A DNA stretch of 64,000 bases from NCBI RefSeq assembly GCF_014189455.1, contig NZ_CP050296.1, forward strand, positions 2,476,001 to 2,540,000. The letters run 5' to 3'. Under the pieces are notes generated by a model. It was not told the DNA's origin and did no database searches. It was given only the letters and a program-made list of their open reading frames with translations. This stretch comes from Mesorhizobium huakuii. Lineage in GTDB: Bacteria > Pseudomonadota > Alphaproteobacteria > Rhizobiales > Rhizobiaceae. How positions within the stretch are numbered: the stretch's first letter is position 1; the number at the start of each line of letters is the position of its first letter. The position numbers and the translations under genes are program-made. Below are positions 51,230 through 61,222 of this stretch, piece by piece.

Positions 51230-54200
51230 CTACATCCCCGTCAGATCGCTCATCAGCCCGGACGCCACCGACAGCCGCGACACGGTGATGTCGCCGCCTT
51301 CGGTCAGCGCCTGCAGCCGCTCGCGGATACGTGCCACCCGTTCGCCGCCGGCTTCCAGCCAGGCCGCCACCGGATCGGCCGTCTTGGCATGGCCAGTGAG
51401 GGCCGCCACCGCAATGCCGCGCCGTGCAGCACCAATCGTGTCGGTGGCGCGCGACAAAGCGAGCTGATCATAATAGTCCGACGGCGTGATCGAGCGCGCC
51501 GCGTCCTCGACGCGCGGGATACGGAAGGCATCGCTGACGGCGAAGAACGCCTTGGCCGCGGCGACGATGTCGGCATTTGCCATCCGCGCGGTCAGCGCGA
51601 TGTCTGGGATCAGTTCCGCCACCTCGCTCAGCGCCAGTTGCTCGGCCAGCCGCTCCGGTGCGCCGGCCTTGAACAGCCCGTGCCGCTTCTCCTCGATCCG
51701 CTCGCGCGAGAAGGCCGGCAGCAGCGAAACGAGCTTCGGCTCCAGCGCCTTGCGCGCCTCCTGCAACTCGGCGATGCGCTGGCCGAGGGGTGCCGTGCCG
51801 GCATCGTTCTTCAGATACCAGCCGCTGGTCACATAGATCAGCCGGCTGACCATCTGATAGAGATCGAGCTGCACCTGGCCGTCGATCTGATTGTCGAGCG
51901 CGTCGATCTCGCGATAGAGCGCCGGCAGCGCAAAGCCGTCGCGCACCACGGCGAAGGTGCGCACCACATCGGCGGCGGTGCGTCCCGTGGCTTCCTGCAG
52001 CCGGTTGACGAAGGACGGACCACCGCGATTGACCAGATCGTTGGCGACGACGCGGGCGATGATTTCGCGGCGCAGCCGGTGGCCATGGATCTCAGCGGCG
52101 TATTTCTTCGCCATCCGGTCGGGGAAATAGCCCATCAGGTCGCGGTCGAAATGCGCATCGTCAGGCACGTCGCTGGCGACGATGTCGGAAAACAGCACGA
52201 TCTTGGCATAAGCGAGCAACACGCCGAGCTCGGCTCGGGTCAGCGGCTCGCCGCGCGCCTCGCGTTCGGCGAGTGCGGCCGGTGACGGCAGCGTCTCGAC
52301 CACACGGTCGAGCAGGCCGCGCGCTTCCAAAGCCGTCATGAAACGGCTTTGATGTGCAATGTCGGCAAGGCCGCGCTTGCGGGCGATCGAAAGTGCCAGC
52401 GTCTGCTGATCGTTGTTCGACAGGACCAGCCCGCCGACCTCGTCGGTCATCTCCGCCAGCAGCTTGTTGCGGGCCGGGCGCGTCAGCGATCCCTTGCGCA
52501 TGGCCGACGCCAAAGCGATCTTGATGTTGACCTCGACGTCGGAGCAGTTGACGCCGCCGGAATTGTCGATGGCGTCGGAATTGCACCGCCCGCCATTCAT
52601 GCCGAACTCGATGCGCGCCCGTTGCGTGACGCCGAGATTGGCGCCCTCGCCGATCACCTTGGCGCGCACGTCGAGCGCGGTGATGCGGATGGCATCATTG
52701 GCGCGGTCGCCGACCTCGGCATTGGTTTCGGTGGAGGCCCTCAAGTAAGTGCCGATGCCGCCGAACCACAGAAGATCGACCGGCGCCTTGAGGATGGCGG
52801 TCATGATCTCGGCCGGCGTGGCGGTGGTCTTCGCCAGGCCAATCGCCGCCGCTGCCGCCGGCGGCAAGGTAATCGACTTCTGGCTGCGCGAGACGATGAC
52901 GCCGCCTTCCGACAGCTTCGACTTGTCGTAGTCCTGCCAGCTCGAACGTGGCAAAGCGAACATGCGCTCGCGTTCGGCCATCGAGGCCGCCATGTCAGGA
53001 TCTGGATCGATGAAGATGTCGCGATGATCGAAGGCGGCGATCAGCCTTGTCTGCGGCGACAACAGCATGCCGTTGCCGAACACGTCGCCCGACATGTCGC
53101 CGACACCGACGACGGTGAAGGGCGAGGTCTGGATGTCGCGGTTGATCTCGCGGAAGTGACGCTTGACCGCTTCCCAGGCACCCTTGGCAGTGATGCCCAT
53201 CTTCTTGTGGTCGTAGCCGGCGGAGCCGCCGCTGGCGAAGGCGTCGTCGAGCCAGAAGCCATGCTTCTCCGAGATGGCGTTGGCGGTGTCGGAGAAGGTC
53301 GCCGTGCCCTTGTCGGCGGCGACGACGAAATAGGGATCGTCCTGGTCGCGCCTGACAACGCCAGCTGGCGGAATAACCCCGTCCAGGCCGATATTGTCGG
53401 TGATCGACAAAAGGCTGGAGACGAAATTCTTGTAGGCCGAGGTGCCTGCCTCGAAGATCGCGTCGCGGCTGCCGCCCGTCGGCAGGCGCTTGGGGAAGAA
53501 GCCGCCCTTGGCGCCGACCGGCACGATAACGGCGTTCTTGACCTGTTGCGCCTTGACCAGGCCGAGCACCTCGGTGCGGTAGTCCTGGGCGCGGTCCGAC
53601 CAGCGCAGGCCGCCGCGCGCCACCGGGCCGAAGCGCAGATGCAGGCCCTCGACCTCGGAACCGTAGACGAAGATCTCGCGCCACGGCCGTGGCGCCGGCA
53701 GACCCTCGACCGCCTGCGATTCGAGCTTGATCGCCAGCGACTGGCCTTTCTGCTTCGTATCGGCAACGAAATGATTGGTGCGCAGCGAGGCTTCGATCAG
53801 ATTGAGGTAGCGGCGGATGATGGTGTCGTCATCGATGTTGGGCACATCTTCCAGCGCGTCCTTGATCTTGGCCTTGAGGTGCTTTGCCGCCACCACGCCT
53901 TCCGTCTCGGCCGTCGGCCCGAGCCGGGCGATGAACAGCGCGTGCAGGCCGCGAGCGATCTCGGGATAGCGGTTGAGTGCCGCAGCGATGAAATCCTGGC
54001 TTTGCGGAATGCCTACCTGCTGCAGATAGCGGCCATAGGCGCGCAGGATGGTGATTTCGCCGGACCACAGGCCGGCGGTCTGGGCCAGCCCGTTGTAGCC
54101 GTCATTGTCGACATCGCCGCGCCACACCGACAGGAACGCATCCTCGAACAGCGCGCCGCCATCGGTAAGGTCGATCGGCTTGCCGTAGCTGTTCTCCAGC

Positions 54201-56020
54201 TCCATGTCGTGGATGAAGACCATGCCGGACTGGTCGTCGCCGACCTCGAAGGTGCGCTCGCTGATGACGCGGAAGCCGATGTTTTCCAGCACCGGCACGC
54301 GCCGCGACAGCGCCACCGGGCTGCCATGGTGATAGATCTTCAGCGCCGCCTGATGCGGCTTCTGCTCGGCGTGGCGGTAATAGTCGATGGCGATCGGATT
54401 GTCGGCGCTGATCCCAGCGATGCGCCCGGCATCGACCAGCGCTACCGCGGCGCTGAACGAATCGCGGTAGCTTTCCGGCAGCCTTGCGGCGATGGCCTTC
54501 AACGCCTGGTCGCCGCCATCGGCATCCGCCGCGTCGGAAAGGGCGTCCTCCCAGGTGCGCACGATGTCGCGGATCGCCGCCTCGATCGTCGCCTGCTCTA
54601 CCTTCGGCGTCTTGCCGCCGGAGCGGCCGATGATGAAATGCACGCGCGCCAGCCCGCCTTCGGGGAAGGCCGGATAGTAGGCCGACAGCCGGCCCTCGAA
54701 CACGGTCTTGAGATAAGCGCCGACCTTCTCGCGTACGACGCTGTCGTAGCGGTCGCGCGGCACGAAGACGAGGATCGAGACGAAGCGATCGAACTGGTCG
54801 GCGCGCACCAGCGCCCGCACACGCGGCCGCTCGATCAGGCCGAGAATGGCAGCGGCGTGCTTGCGCAGGATCGGCACCGGCACCTGGAACAGTTCGTCGC
54901 GCGGATAGCTTTCCAGCACGTTGATCAGCGCCTTGCCGGAGTGGTCGTGGCGATCGAAGCCGGACTTGGCGATGATGGTTTCGGCCTTTGACCGCAGATA
55001 CGGGATCTTCATCACCGAGCGCGTGTAAGCGGTCGATGTGAACAGGCCGACAATGCGCAACTCGCCGGCGAGCGCGCCTTTGGCGGTGTAGGTCTTGACG
55101 CCGATGTAATCGAGGTAGATCCGACGATGCACCAGCGACTTGGCGTTAGCCTTGGTGACGATCAGCGGCTCCGGTCCATGCAGGAAGGCGCGAATCTCGG
55201 GCGTCGTCGTCACCGCTTCGGTGCCGCGCCGCAGCACCAGCACGTCGGGGTCAGAAAGAATGCCGAGGCCGGGCTTGTCGGCGCGCTCCAGATTGCCGCT
55301 TTCCTCGCCGCCTGAGTATTTGAACTCGCGCATGCCAAGGAAGGTGAAATTGTCGTCGCGCAGCCACTCCAGGAAAGCGATCGCCTCGGCGACGCTCTTC
55401 TTGTCGAGCGGCACCGCCGAATAGCGGAATTCCGAGATCGCCTGGTCGAGGCGAGCCAGCATCGGCTTCCAATCGTTGACGGCGGCGTGCACCTGGCCGA
55501 GCATCTTGCGCAGCCGCTCGGTCAAGCCGTTCGCCGCCTCCGCTGTCAGCCGCGGTATATGGACGTGGATGACGCTCAGCCGGTCATGATTGCCGTCGTC
55601 CTTGGCGAAATTGCCGTCGCCGAGGATTTCCTCGACACCGCGTTTGCCGTGGCGCACGGTGATGACCGGATGGGTGACGAGCGTCGGTTCGCCTGATGTC
55701 TCGGTGATCTCGCCGAGGATGGAATCGAACAGGAACGGCATGTTGTCGTTGACGACGGTGATGACCGTCACCGGCCGACCTTCGCGAACGACGCCCGAAT
55801 CGGTCTCCACGGCAACGACGCACTCACCCTTCTTGTGGCCGGCCACCGCCTGGCCGGCGAGGTCGGCGGCGCGTTCGAGGGCGGACACGTCATAGGCGGC
55901 AATGTCTTCGGCCGGCGCGCGGGCGAGCAGGTAATCGGCAAGCCTTGATGGCTTTTCCTCGGTCTTTGCCGCTGATGTGGCTTTTTTCTTCGGCTTCGCT
56001 GCGGATTTCACGCTGGCCAT
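51230..56020 (-). CDS. gdhB: NAD-specific glutamate dehydrogenase, 180-kDa class
   Basis: 1596 residues. Converts glutamate to 2-oxoglutarate and ammonia, mostly in the catabolic direction. The long N-terminal regulatory half contains ACT-like modules; the catalytic core around residues 780-1250 shows RFGPVARGGLRWSDRAQDYR, VPVGAKGGFFPKRLP, VGVGDMSGDVFGNGML and the NAD region EGANLGVTQRARIEF. Full length and unbroken, unlike several other genes here. It starts MASVKSAAKPKKKATSAAKT, a Lys/Ala-rich tail resembling the AtpD extension. Confidence 0.96.
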   Translation of the reverse strand: MASVKSAAKPKKKATSAAKTEEKPSRLADYLLARAPAEDIAAYDVSALERAADLAGQAVAGHKKGECVVAVETDSGVVREGRPVTVITVVNDNMPFLFDSILGEITETSGEPTLVTHPVITVRHGKRGVEEILGDGNFAKDDGNHDRLSVIHVHIPRLTAEAANGLTERLRKMLGQVHAAVNDWKPMLARLDQAISEFRYSAVPLDKKSVAEAIAFLEWLRDDNFTFLGMREFKYSGGEESGNLERADKPGLGILSDPDVLVLRRGTEAVTTTPEIRAFLHGPEPLIVTKANAKSLVHRRIYLDYIGVKTYTAKGALAGELRIVGLFTSTAYTRSVMKIPYLRSKAETIIAKSGFDRHDHSGKALINVLESYPRDELFQVPVPILRKHAAAILGLIERPRVRALVRADQFDRFVSILVFVPRDRYDSVVREKVGAYLKTVFEGRLSAYYPAFPEGGLARVHFIIGRSGGKTPKVEQATIEAAIRDIVRTWEDALSDAADADGGDQALKAIAARLPESYRDSFSAAVALVDAGRIAGISADNPIAIDYYRHAEQKPHQAALKIYHHGSPVALSRRVPVLENIGFRVISERTFEVGDDQSGMVFIHDMELENSYGKPIDLTDGGALFEDAFLSVWRGDVDNDGYNGLAQTAGLWSGEITILRAYGRYLQQVGIPQSQDFIAAALNRYPEIARGLHALFIARLGPTAETEGVVAAKHLKAKIKDALEDVPNIDDDTIIRRYLNLIEASLRTNHFVADTKQKGQSLAIKLESQAVEGLPAPRPWREIFVYGSEVEGLHLRFGPVARGGLRWSDRAQDYRTEVLGLVKAQQVKNAVIVPVGAKGGFFPKRLPTGGSRDAIFEAGTSAYKNFVSSLLSITDNIGLDGVIPPAGVVRRDQDDPYFVVAADKGTATFSDTANAISEKHGFWLDDAFASGGSAGYDHKKMGITAKGAWEAVKRHFREINRDIQTSPFTVVGVGDMSGDVFGNGMLLSPQTRLIAAFDHRDIFIDPDPDMAASMAERERMFALPRSSWQDYDKSKLSEGGVIVSRSQKSITLPPAAAAAIGLAKTTATPAEIMTAILKAPVDLLWFGGIGTYLRASTETNAEVGDRANDAIRITALDVRAKVIGEGANLGVTQRARIEFGMNGGRCNSDAIDNSGGVNCSDVEVNIKIALASAMRKGSLTRPARNKLLAEMTDEVGGLVLSNNDQQTLALSIARKRGLADIAHQSRFMTALEARGLLDRVVETLPSPAALAEREARGEPLTRAELGVLLAYAKIVLFSDIVASDVPDDAHFDRDLMGYFPDRMAKKYAAEIHGHRLRREIIARVVANDLVNRGGPSFVNRLQEATGRTAADVVRTFAVVRDGFALPALYREIDALDNQIDGQVQLDLYQMVSRLIYVTSGWYLKNDAGTAPLGQRIAELQEARKALEPKLVSLLPAFSRERIEEKRHGLFKAGAPERLAEQLALSEVAELIPDIALTARMANADIVAAAKAFFAVSDAFRIPRVEDAARSITPSDYYDQLALSRATDTIGAARRGIAVAALTGHAKTADPVAAWLEAGGERVARIRERLQALTEGGDITVSRLSVASGLMSDLTGM

Positions 56021-56156
56021 GACGCTATTCCCTCCCGTCGAATGCTTTTACGACTATCGTAGCAGATGACCGCTGTTTGGCGACAAAGGTTTGACGGCTT
56101 GCCAAGAATTATCCGAATTCGGCGGCAGGCCACCGCCCAAAGAGGAGAAACGACCC

Positions 56157-56720
56157 ATGACCGGCAAAATCACCGCACTCGATCTGGCCTCGGGAGAGTT
56201 GAGCGAGGCGACGAAAACCTATTTCGCCAAATGCGAGGAGAAGCTCGGCCTGGTTCCCAACGTGCTCAAGGCCTACGCCTTCGACGACAAGAAGCTGCGC
56301 GCCTTCACCGACATGTACAACGACCTGATGCTGGGTGAGTCAGGTCTGTCGAAGCTGGAGCGCGAGATGATCGCGGTCGCCGTCTCCTCGATCAACCATT
56401 GCTACTACTGCCTGACCGCCCATGGCGCGGCGGTGCGCCAGCTGTCCGGCGATCCGGCGCTCGGCGAGATGATGGTGATGAATTTCCGCGCCGCCGATCT
56501 GTCCCCGAAACAGACAGCAATGCTCGAATTCGCCGTCAAGCTGACCGAAGAGCCGGCCAAGATTATCGAGGCCGACCGGGCCGCGCTCCGCACGGCAGGC
56601 TTCAGCGACCGCGACATCTGGGACATCGCCTCGACCGCGGCCTTCTTCAACATGTCGAACCGGGTGGCGGCGGCAATCGATATGCGCCCGAACGACGAAT
56701 ACCACGCCATGGCGCGGTAG
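56157..56720 (+). CDS. Peroxidase-related (AhpD/carboxymuconolactone decarboxylase-like) protein
   Basis: 187 residues; AGAGGAG precedes ATG 56157. All-helical AhpD-like fold with the redox motif NHCYYCLTAHG (CxxC followed by His), and MIAVAVSSIN just before it. The family reduces peroxides or organic hydroperoxides with a partner. It is alone here, divergent from gdh. A partner such as ahpC is not seen. Confidence 0.9.
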   Translation: MTGKITALDLASGELSEATKTYFAKCEEKLGLVPNVLKAYAFDDKKLRAFTDMYNDLMLGESGLSKLEREMIAVAVSSINHCYYCLTAHGAAVRQLSGDPALGEMMVMNFRAADLSPKQTAMLEFAVKLTEEPAKIIEADRAALRTAGFSDRDIWDIASTAAFFNMSNRVAAAIDMRPNDEYHAMAR

Positions 56721-56856
56721 GGTTCGCATCCAATGGCCCATCGCGCCGTATATTAGCGACCACGCATTCTCGTTGCTTGTTTGCCGGTTTGGTCCGATGA
56801 TCGGCAGGCGGCATGACCGCATGCCGGTTCGATGCCGCTCATCAAGGGAGGAGAAC

Positions 56857-57183
56857 ATGGCGAAGTTTCTTTACGTCTATCATGGCTCCGGCAAGATGCC
56901 GGCGAGCGAAGCCGAGCGAAAGGCGATGACCGACGCCTGGACAGGCTGGTTTGGAAAGCTTGGCACGGCTGTTGTCGATCCAGGCAATCCGGTCGGCACG
57001 TCGAAGACCGTCCTGCCCGGCGGCAAGATAGAAAACAACGGCGGCAGCAACCCGACCGGCGGCTACTCCATCATCGAGGCCAGGGATATCAACGATGCCG
57101 CCGAGAAGGCCAAGGGCTGCCCGATGCTGGCCATGCCAAACTGCAACGTCGAGATCGCACCGATCATCAATATGATGGGCTGA
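56857..57183 (+). CDS. YCII-family protein
   Basis: 108 residues from ATG 56857, with GGGAGGAG upstream. Single YCII-like domain: KFLYVYHGSGKMPASEAE, WTGWFGKLG, GGYSIIEARDINDAAEKAKG, and a C-terminus with IAPIINMMG. The fold is a dimeric ferredoxin-like one also found fused to sigma factors. Function unknown; convergent with LysE-like gene. Confidence 0.88.
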   Translation: MAKFLYVYHGSGKMPASEAERKAMTDAWTGWFGKLGTAVVDPGNPVGTSKTVLPGGKIENNGGSNPTGGYSIIEARDINDAAEKAKGCPMLAMPNCNVEIAPIINMMG

Positions 57184-57192
57184 CGCCTCGCC

Positions 57193-57807
57193 TCAGGATC
57201 GTGCCGCGATCGCCGCCGCGGCACCGGCCATTGTCGTGGCGCTGATGCGGTTGGCGATCTTCATGGCGCGCTTGCTTTTCAAGAGCTTGCGCGCCTGCGA
57301 GGCGGCGAGCACCCAGGCGACATCGATGGCGATCAGCACCACCGCCATGGTCGCCGTCAGTTCGATCCAGCCGACGATGCTGACCGAAGCGAGGTCGATG
57401 ATGGTCGGCAGCAGTGCCAGATAGAACATCATGATCTTGGGGTTGCCGAGCGTGACAGCCATGCCGGCGAAGAACAGTTTTATCGCCGAATCCTCGCGCG
57501 GCATCTCGCCTTCTTTGGCATCGACAGGCGCCGTCCACATCTTCCAGGCAAGGTAAGCGAGATAGGCGACACCCACCCATTTCACGACAACAAAGGCAAA
57601 GTGAAAAGTCTGCGCCACCACGGCCAGTCCGAACACGGCCAGCGACAGCCAGATGCCCTCGCCGATCCACATGGCGAGCAGGAACGGAAACACGTCGCGA
57701 AAACCCTTGGAGATGACGCGCGCGACCAGTGCCGCGATCGATGGGCCGGGCGAGCCGGCCGCAACGAACAGCGCGGCGGCGAAGATCAGGAGCGAGGTGA
57801 GATGCAT
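57193..57807 (-). CDS. LysE/RhtB-family amino-acid exporter
   Basis: 204 residues from ATG 57807; the frame is open to 57990 but the family start is MHLTSLLIFAAALFVAAGSP. Six hydrophobic segments. The motif GSPGPSIAALVARVISKGFR at the first helix and AVTLGNPKIMMFYLALLP are typical. Exports homoserine, threonine or another amino acid; which is not seen. Divergent from the phosphoesterase gene. Confidence 0.92.
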   Translation of the reverse strand: MHLTSLLIFAAALFVAAGSPGPSIAALVARVISKGFRDVFPFLLAMWIGEGIWLSLAVFGLAVVAQTFHFAFVVVKWVGVAYLAYLAWKMWTAPVDAKEGEMPREDSAIKLFFAGMAVTLGNPKIMMFYLALLPTIIDLASVSIVGWIELTATMAVVLIAIDVAWVLAASQARKLLKSKRAMKIANRISATTMAGAAAAIAARS

Positions 57808-57978
57808 GGCACTGCCTTCCAAGCGGTTGAAGGACGGACGATATCCGATCGACATCACCGCTTGCAACGTCGGCGGCAGCAGATCCCAGACCGGCTCCGC
57901 ATTCGGCCATGCCCTTGACTGCCATGCCTGACTTGCAGTCAGGTTGATCTTGCCGAGCAGGCGGGAGGAGGAGCTTTC

Positions 57979-58791
57979 GTGGTTGTGCAAAGTTGGCGCA
58001 CGGTCGTTCGACGGTTCTCCATGCCGGCTGTCCTGGTAGCTGGCATGGCGCTGAGTGGGGCGCCCCAGGCCGTAGCATCGTCAAGGAAGCCGCCGAAATA
58101 TGATCACGTCGTTGTCGTGATCATGGAGAACCACACCTTTGAGCAGATTTCCCTGGCGGGACGAGCTGCTCCCTATTTGCATAAGTTGGCGAGAGGTGGC
58201 GCGCTGTTCGATCGATCCTACGGAGTTGCTCACCCCAGCCAACCCAATTACTTCGCGCTGTTCAGCGGCTTGACACAAGGCGTCCATGACGACGGCATGC
58301 ACGGCTTTGCCGCGCCGAACCTGGCCGCTCGTCTTCGGGCTCACGGCAAGACATTTACGGGCTACGTCGAAGCCGGATCGCCGCGAAAACATAATCCCTG
58401 GGAATCGTTTGCCGACGCGAAGGGATTTGAGAAGTCTCTTGCCCACCTCCCTCGCGACTACGCGAAGCTGCCATCCGTCAGTTTCGTGATCCCCAATCTC
58501 GAAAATGACATGCATGACGGCACAATAGAGACGGCTGACACCTGGTTGAAAACTCAACTTGGTGGTTATGCCGCATGGTCGAAGAAAAACAACAGCCTGT
58601 TGATAGTGACTTTCGATGAAGACGACTACCGTACAGAGAATCATATATTCACGGTATTCTACGGATCTGGAATAAAATCAGGACGTTACTCCGAAAGGAT
58701 CGATCACTATTCGGTCTTGCGGACCATTGAAGACATAGAGAGCATACCCCCCTTGGCAGGGCTGTTCAACGCTGATTACAGAGCCTTGTAA
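57979..58791 (+). CDS. Exported phosphoesterase (acid phosphatase-like), C-terminus replaced by IS sequence
   Basis: 270 residues from GTG 57979 with GGGAGGAGGAG upstream. Signal peptide of about 34 residues ending near QAVASS. The alkaline-phosphatase-like fold shows YDHVVVVIMENHTFEQI, AHPSQPNYFALFSGLTQG, KLPSVSFVIPNLENDMHDG and IVTFDEDDYRTENHIFTVFY, as in AcpA/phospholipase C-like phosphoesterases. Residues 260-270 (AGLFNADYRAL) are encoded by the inserted IS starting at 58756, exactly at a codon boundary. Without the IS the frame would continue 16 codons to TAA at 60096-60098. Confidence 0.85.
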   Translation: MVVQSWRTVVRRFSMPAVLVAGMALSGAPQAVASSRKPPKYDHVVVVIMENHTFEQISLAGRAAPYLHKLARGGALFDRSYGVAHPSQPNYFALFSGLTQGVHDDGMHGFAAPNLAARLRAHGKTFTGYVEAGSPRKHNPWESFADAKGFEKSLAHLPRDYAKLPSVSFVIPNLENDMHDGTIETADTWLKTQLGGYAAWSKKNNSLLIVTFDEDDYRTENHIFTVFYGSGIKSGRYSERIDHYSVLRTIEDIESIPPLAGLFNADYRAL

Positions 58792-60039
58792 GCGAGGATG
58801 AGATCGAGGGAGAGAGCGCCGTTCCAGAGGGCTTGAGCGACGTTTTTCGTGCCGTTGTGACGCAGGATGTTGAGGGCGAAGCTGCGGGCTCTGGCCATGA
58901 TGCCGGGGTTGTCGCGGATACGGCTGCGGTCCTCGTCGCAGGACACGTCGCGGACATAGTGGTTGCGGTTCTCGATGCCCCAGTGGCCTCGGATGATGGC
59001 GGCCCAAGTCTTGGCGGGGAGACCCTGTTCGGAGGAGATATAGTATGAGACCTCGCCGCGCGGCTGCCACATGCCCGTGGCGGCACTGCGGAGCCAAGTT
59101 TGGCGGGTGACGCGGATGATGGTCTTGACGAAGGGCTGCCATTCGCTGTCGACGAGGGCCTTGCCGACGGGAAAGACGTCCACGGTTCGATCCTCCTGCC
59201 GGGATCGCACTGTGTCGCGTGAGGAGGCCGTGTCGCTGGGAGTGCGGCTGTCGACGATGGCGCGAATCTCGTCATCCAGATTGGGCTGGTTCTCCTTGAG
59301 TTGAACCAGCAGATGGTTACCCGTGGCCAGGGCTACGGCGAAGGTTTTTTTGGGCATGCATGGCGTCGAGAGTGAACATGCGCCCGGTCAGGCCCAGCGT
59401 GGCGATCAAGTCCTGGGCGGCGGGGATTTCGTTGCTCTTCTCATCGATCGCCAGATGGCCGAGGATGATCTGACCATCGCTGGCGAAAGCACTCAGCAGA
59501 TGCGCCGCTTTGCGATCGTTGAAGGCGTCGAAGCTGCCGCGCAGCGTCTTGCCGTCAATGGCCACGCACGCCGGCATGACGTCGTCCGGCATGGCGTCGT
59601 CCGGCTCTTGGGCCGGGGGCGTCGGCAGGCCGGCCGCATGCTGGCGGAACACCCTTTCGACCTCCGCCCCGTCGAGACCGCGAAGGATGAACCGCACCGT
59701 CGAGTAGGCTGGGGCCTTTCGCACCGAGACCCCGAACACGCCGTTCAGGCGGACAAGATGGATGCGGATGAAGGCGTGGACCTGACGATACGAAACCGCC
59801 CCGGCCAGCATCGCCAGCACCGTGAACAGCAGGATCGGCGCCTGGGGATACATCTGCCCCTGGCCACGGCGTGGATCGGGGATCTGCGAAAACAATGACA
59901 GCAATGTGCCGGGCAACGGTGCAACCCTCATGATTGGTTGCCCTGCATAGATTCAGACAAATCTCCCGGAGGGAATCGCCCTTTTTGCCCGCGACGCATC
60001 AAAGCCGATCACAAAGATGTTAGCGTTGAACAGCCCTGC
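58756..60039 (-). mobile_element. ISAs1-family insertion sequence, 1284 bp
   Basis: Terminal inverted repeats of 18 bp: GCAGGGCTGTTCAACGCT at 58756-58773 and its exact complement at 60022-60039. An 8-bp direct repeat CCCCCTTG flanks it (58748-58755 and 60040-60047), as expected for this family. It carries one transposase gene on the minus strand, interrupted by a frameshift. It sits in the end of the phosphoesterase gene. Perfect ends and target repeat point to a recent insertion. Confidence 0.93.
58776..59931 (-). CDS. ISAs1-family transposase (frameshifted at an A run)
   Basis: Starts ATG 59931 (MRVAPLPGTLLSLFSQIPDP, the family N-terminal domain), with first catalytic Asp in ACVAIDGKTLRGS, second in MFTLDAMHAQK, and the family ending HWGIENRNHYVRDVSCDEDR. 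The two halves lie in different frames, joined at a run of seven A (plus-strand T at 59345-59351). Six A would give a 384-residue protein, the normal length. The run is a candidate for slippage, but with other homopolymer indels in this window an error or recent mutation is equally likely. Confidence 0.88.
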
Positions 60040-60540
60040 CCCCCTTGGGCACCAGCGTCATCAGAAGGGTGATCGCAAGTGGCTGGAGCCGGCGGTAATT
60101 TCGCGCTGGACATGTCACCAGCACCGATCGCCGGCGTCGCCGCCAGTCACGCCTCCCCGTCGCCTCGACAATTGGTCGTCTCCAGAGACGTTGGAAGCCG
60201 TCATTCGTTTGAAGCCACTGGCACCCTTGCAGTCCTCATTGGCTGCGGCTAGAAGACCCGCCGCGAAACAATTTTGAGCTTCACTTTGCCTCAGTAACCG
60301 CCGGTCTCGTCAACTCCCCCGACACACCTGATGGCGCCGCATTCGCGGTGCTGTCTCATGTTCATGTGTTCCTCTGGGCGGCGGTTCGAGACCGGTTTGG
60401 CACTGCTGAACCGCTGTCGCGCGCTTTCCGCAGGCGACACCTGACCTCACCATCTCCGCAGCCTACCGCCACGCCGCGCCCGCATGGGCATCTCGATCGT
60501 GCCGACCTGATGAACTTCCCGACGGGAAGGGCTTACCGGC
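60040..60540. other. Spacer between the IS and the DUF1062 gene
   Basis: About 500 bp. 60048-60098 is the former 3' end of the phosphoesterase gene, cut off by the IS. The rest has only short unconvincing open frames and no visible repeat or RNA gene. Confidence 0.5.
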
Positions 60541-61164
60541 ATGTCTACTCTGTGCATCCACTGGGCGATCGCGCCCCAAATCGCACCTCAACCGCTCATC
60601 AACTGCAATCGCTGCGGCGGCGTGAAGGCCTATCGCTGCAGCGGCAAATTCCGTGTCAACGCCAACGGCAAGCGCATCGACGTCTGGCTGATCTACCGCT
60701 GCGTCGATTGCGACAATTCCTGGAATTTCGGCATTTTCGAACGCTGCAACCGCCGTGACATCGAGCCGGCGCTGCTGCAGGCGCTCGAAAGCAACGATCC
60801 GGGGCTGGCGCGGCGCCATGCCTTCGACATCGTCGCCCTGCGCAGCCATGTCGGACGCGTCGAGGAGTTTCCCGATGTCGCCGTGCATAAGCGGTTGCTT
60901 GGCGGCGCCAGGGAAAGCGCGGCGGCCCTGGAACTCCAGCTTGGGCTGGAAATGCCGACATCGCTCCGGCTCGACCGCTTGCTTGCCAATGAACTCGGCA
61001 TCTCGCGCTCGCGGCTTCAGGCGCTGGAGGAGCGGCGTCTGCTGGTGGTCGATCCGGACGGAGCCAAAGCCTTGCGCAAACCGGCCCGTCAGGGAATGAC
61101 GGTCCGCATCGATCTGGCCGGCGAACCGGATCACCAAGCCATCATCCGCGCGGCCGGCGGATGA
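60541..61164 (+). CDS. DUF1062 family protein
   Basis: 207 residues from ATG 60541. The N-terminal part has two Cys pairs, NCNRCGG and YRCVDCDNSW, probably a zinc ribbon, with KFRVNANGKRIDVWLIYRC between. The C-terminal half is helical (RLDRLLANELGISRSRLQAL), similar to a small S4-like or helix-turn-helix region. The family is uncharacterised. It is convergent with typA, separated by a terminator. Confidence 0.88.
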   Translation: MSTLCIHWAIAPQIAPQPLINCNRCGGVKAYRCSGKFRVNANGKRIDVWLIYRCVDCDNSWNFGIFERCNRRDIEPALLQALESNDPGLARRHAFDIVALRSHVGRVEEFPDVAVHKRLLGGARESAAALELQLGLEMPTSLRLDRLLANELGISRSRLQALEERRLLVVDPDGAKALRKPARQGMTVRIDLAGEPDHQAIIRAAGG

Positions 61165-61169
61165 ATGAA

Positions 61170-61200
61170 AGAGGGCGGAGCACTTGATGCTCCGCCCTCT
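61170..61200. terminator. Terminator hairpin between DUF1062 and typA
   Basis: Perfect 13-bp stem AGAGGGCGGAGCA / TGCTCCGCCCTCT with a 5-base loop CTTGA. T-runs are weak on both sides (TTTCATTC on the minus strand), so it may be a bidirectional or rho-assisted end. Confidence 0.7.
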
Positions 61201-61222
61201 CAGAAATCATCAGAAGAAAAAA

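Noticed and set aside
60348..60758. Plus-strand open frame upstream of DUF1062
   Set aside because: It overlaps the DUF1062 start in another frame and has no conserved motif.
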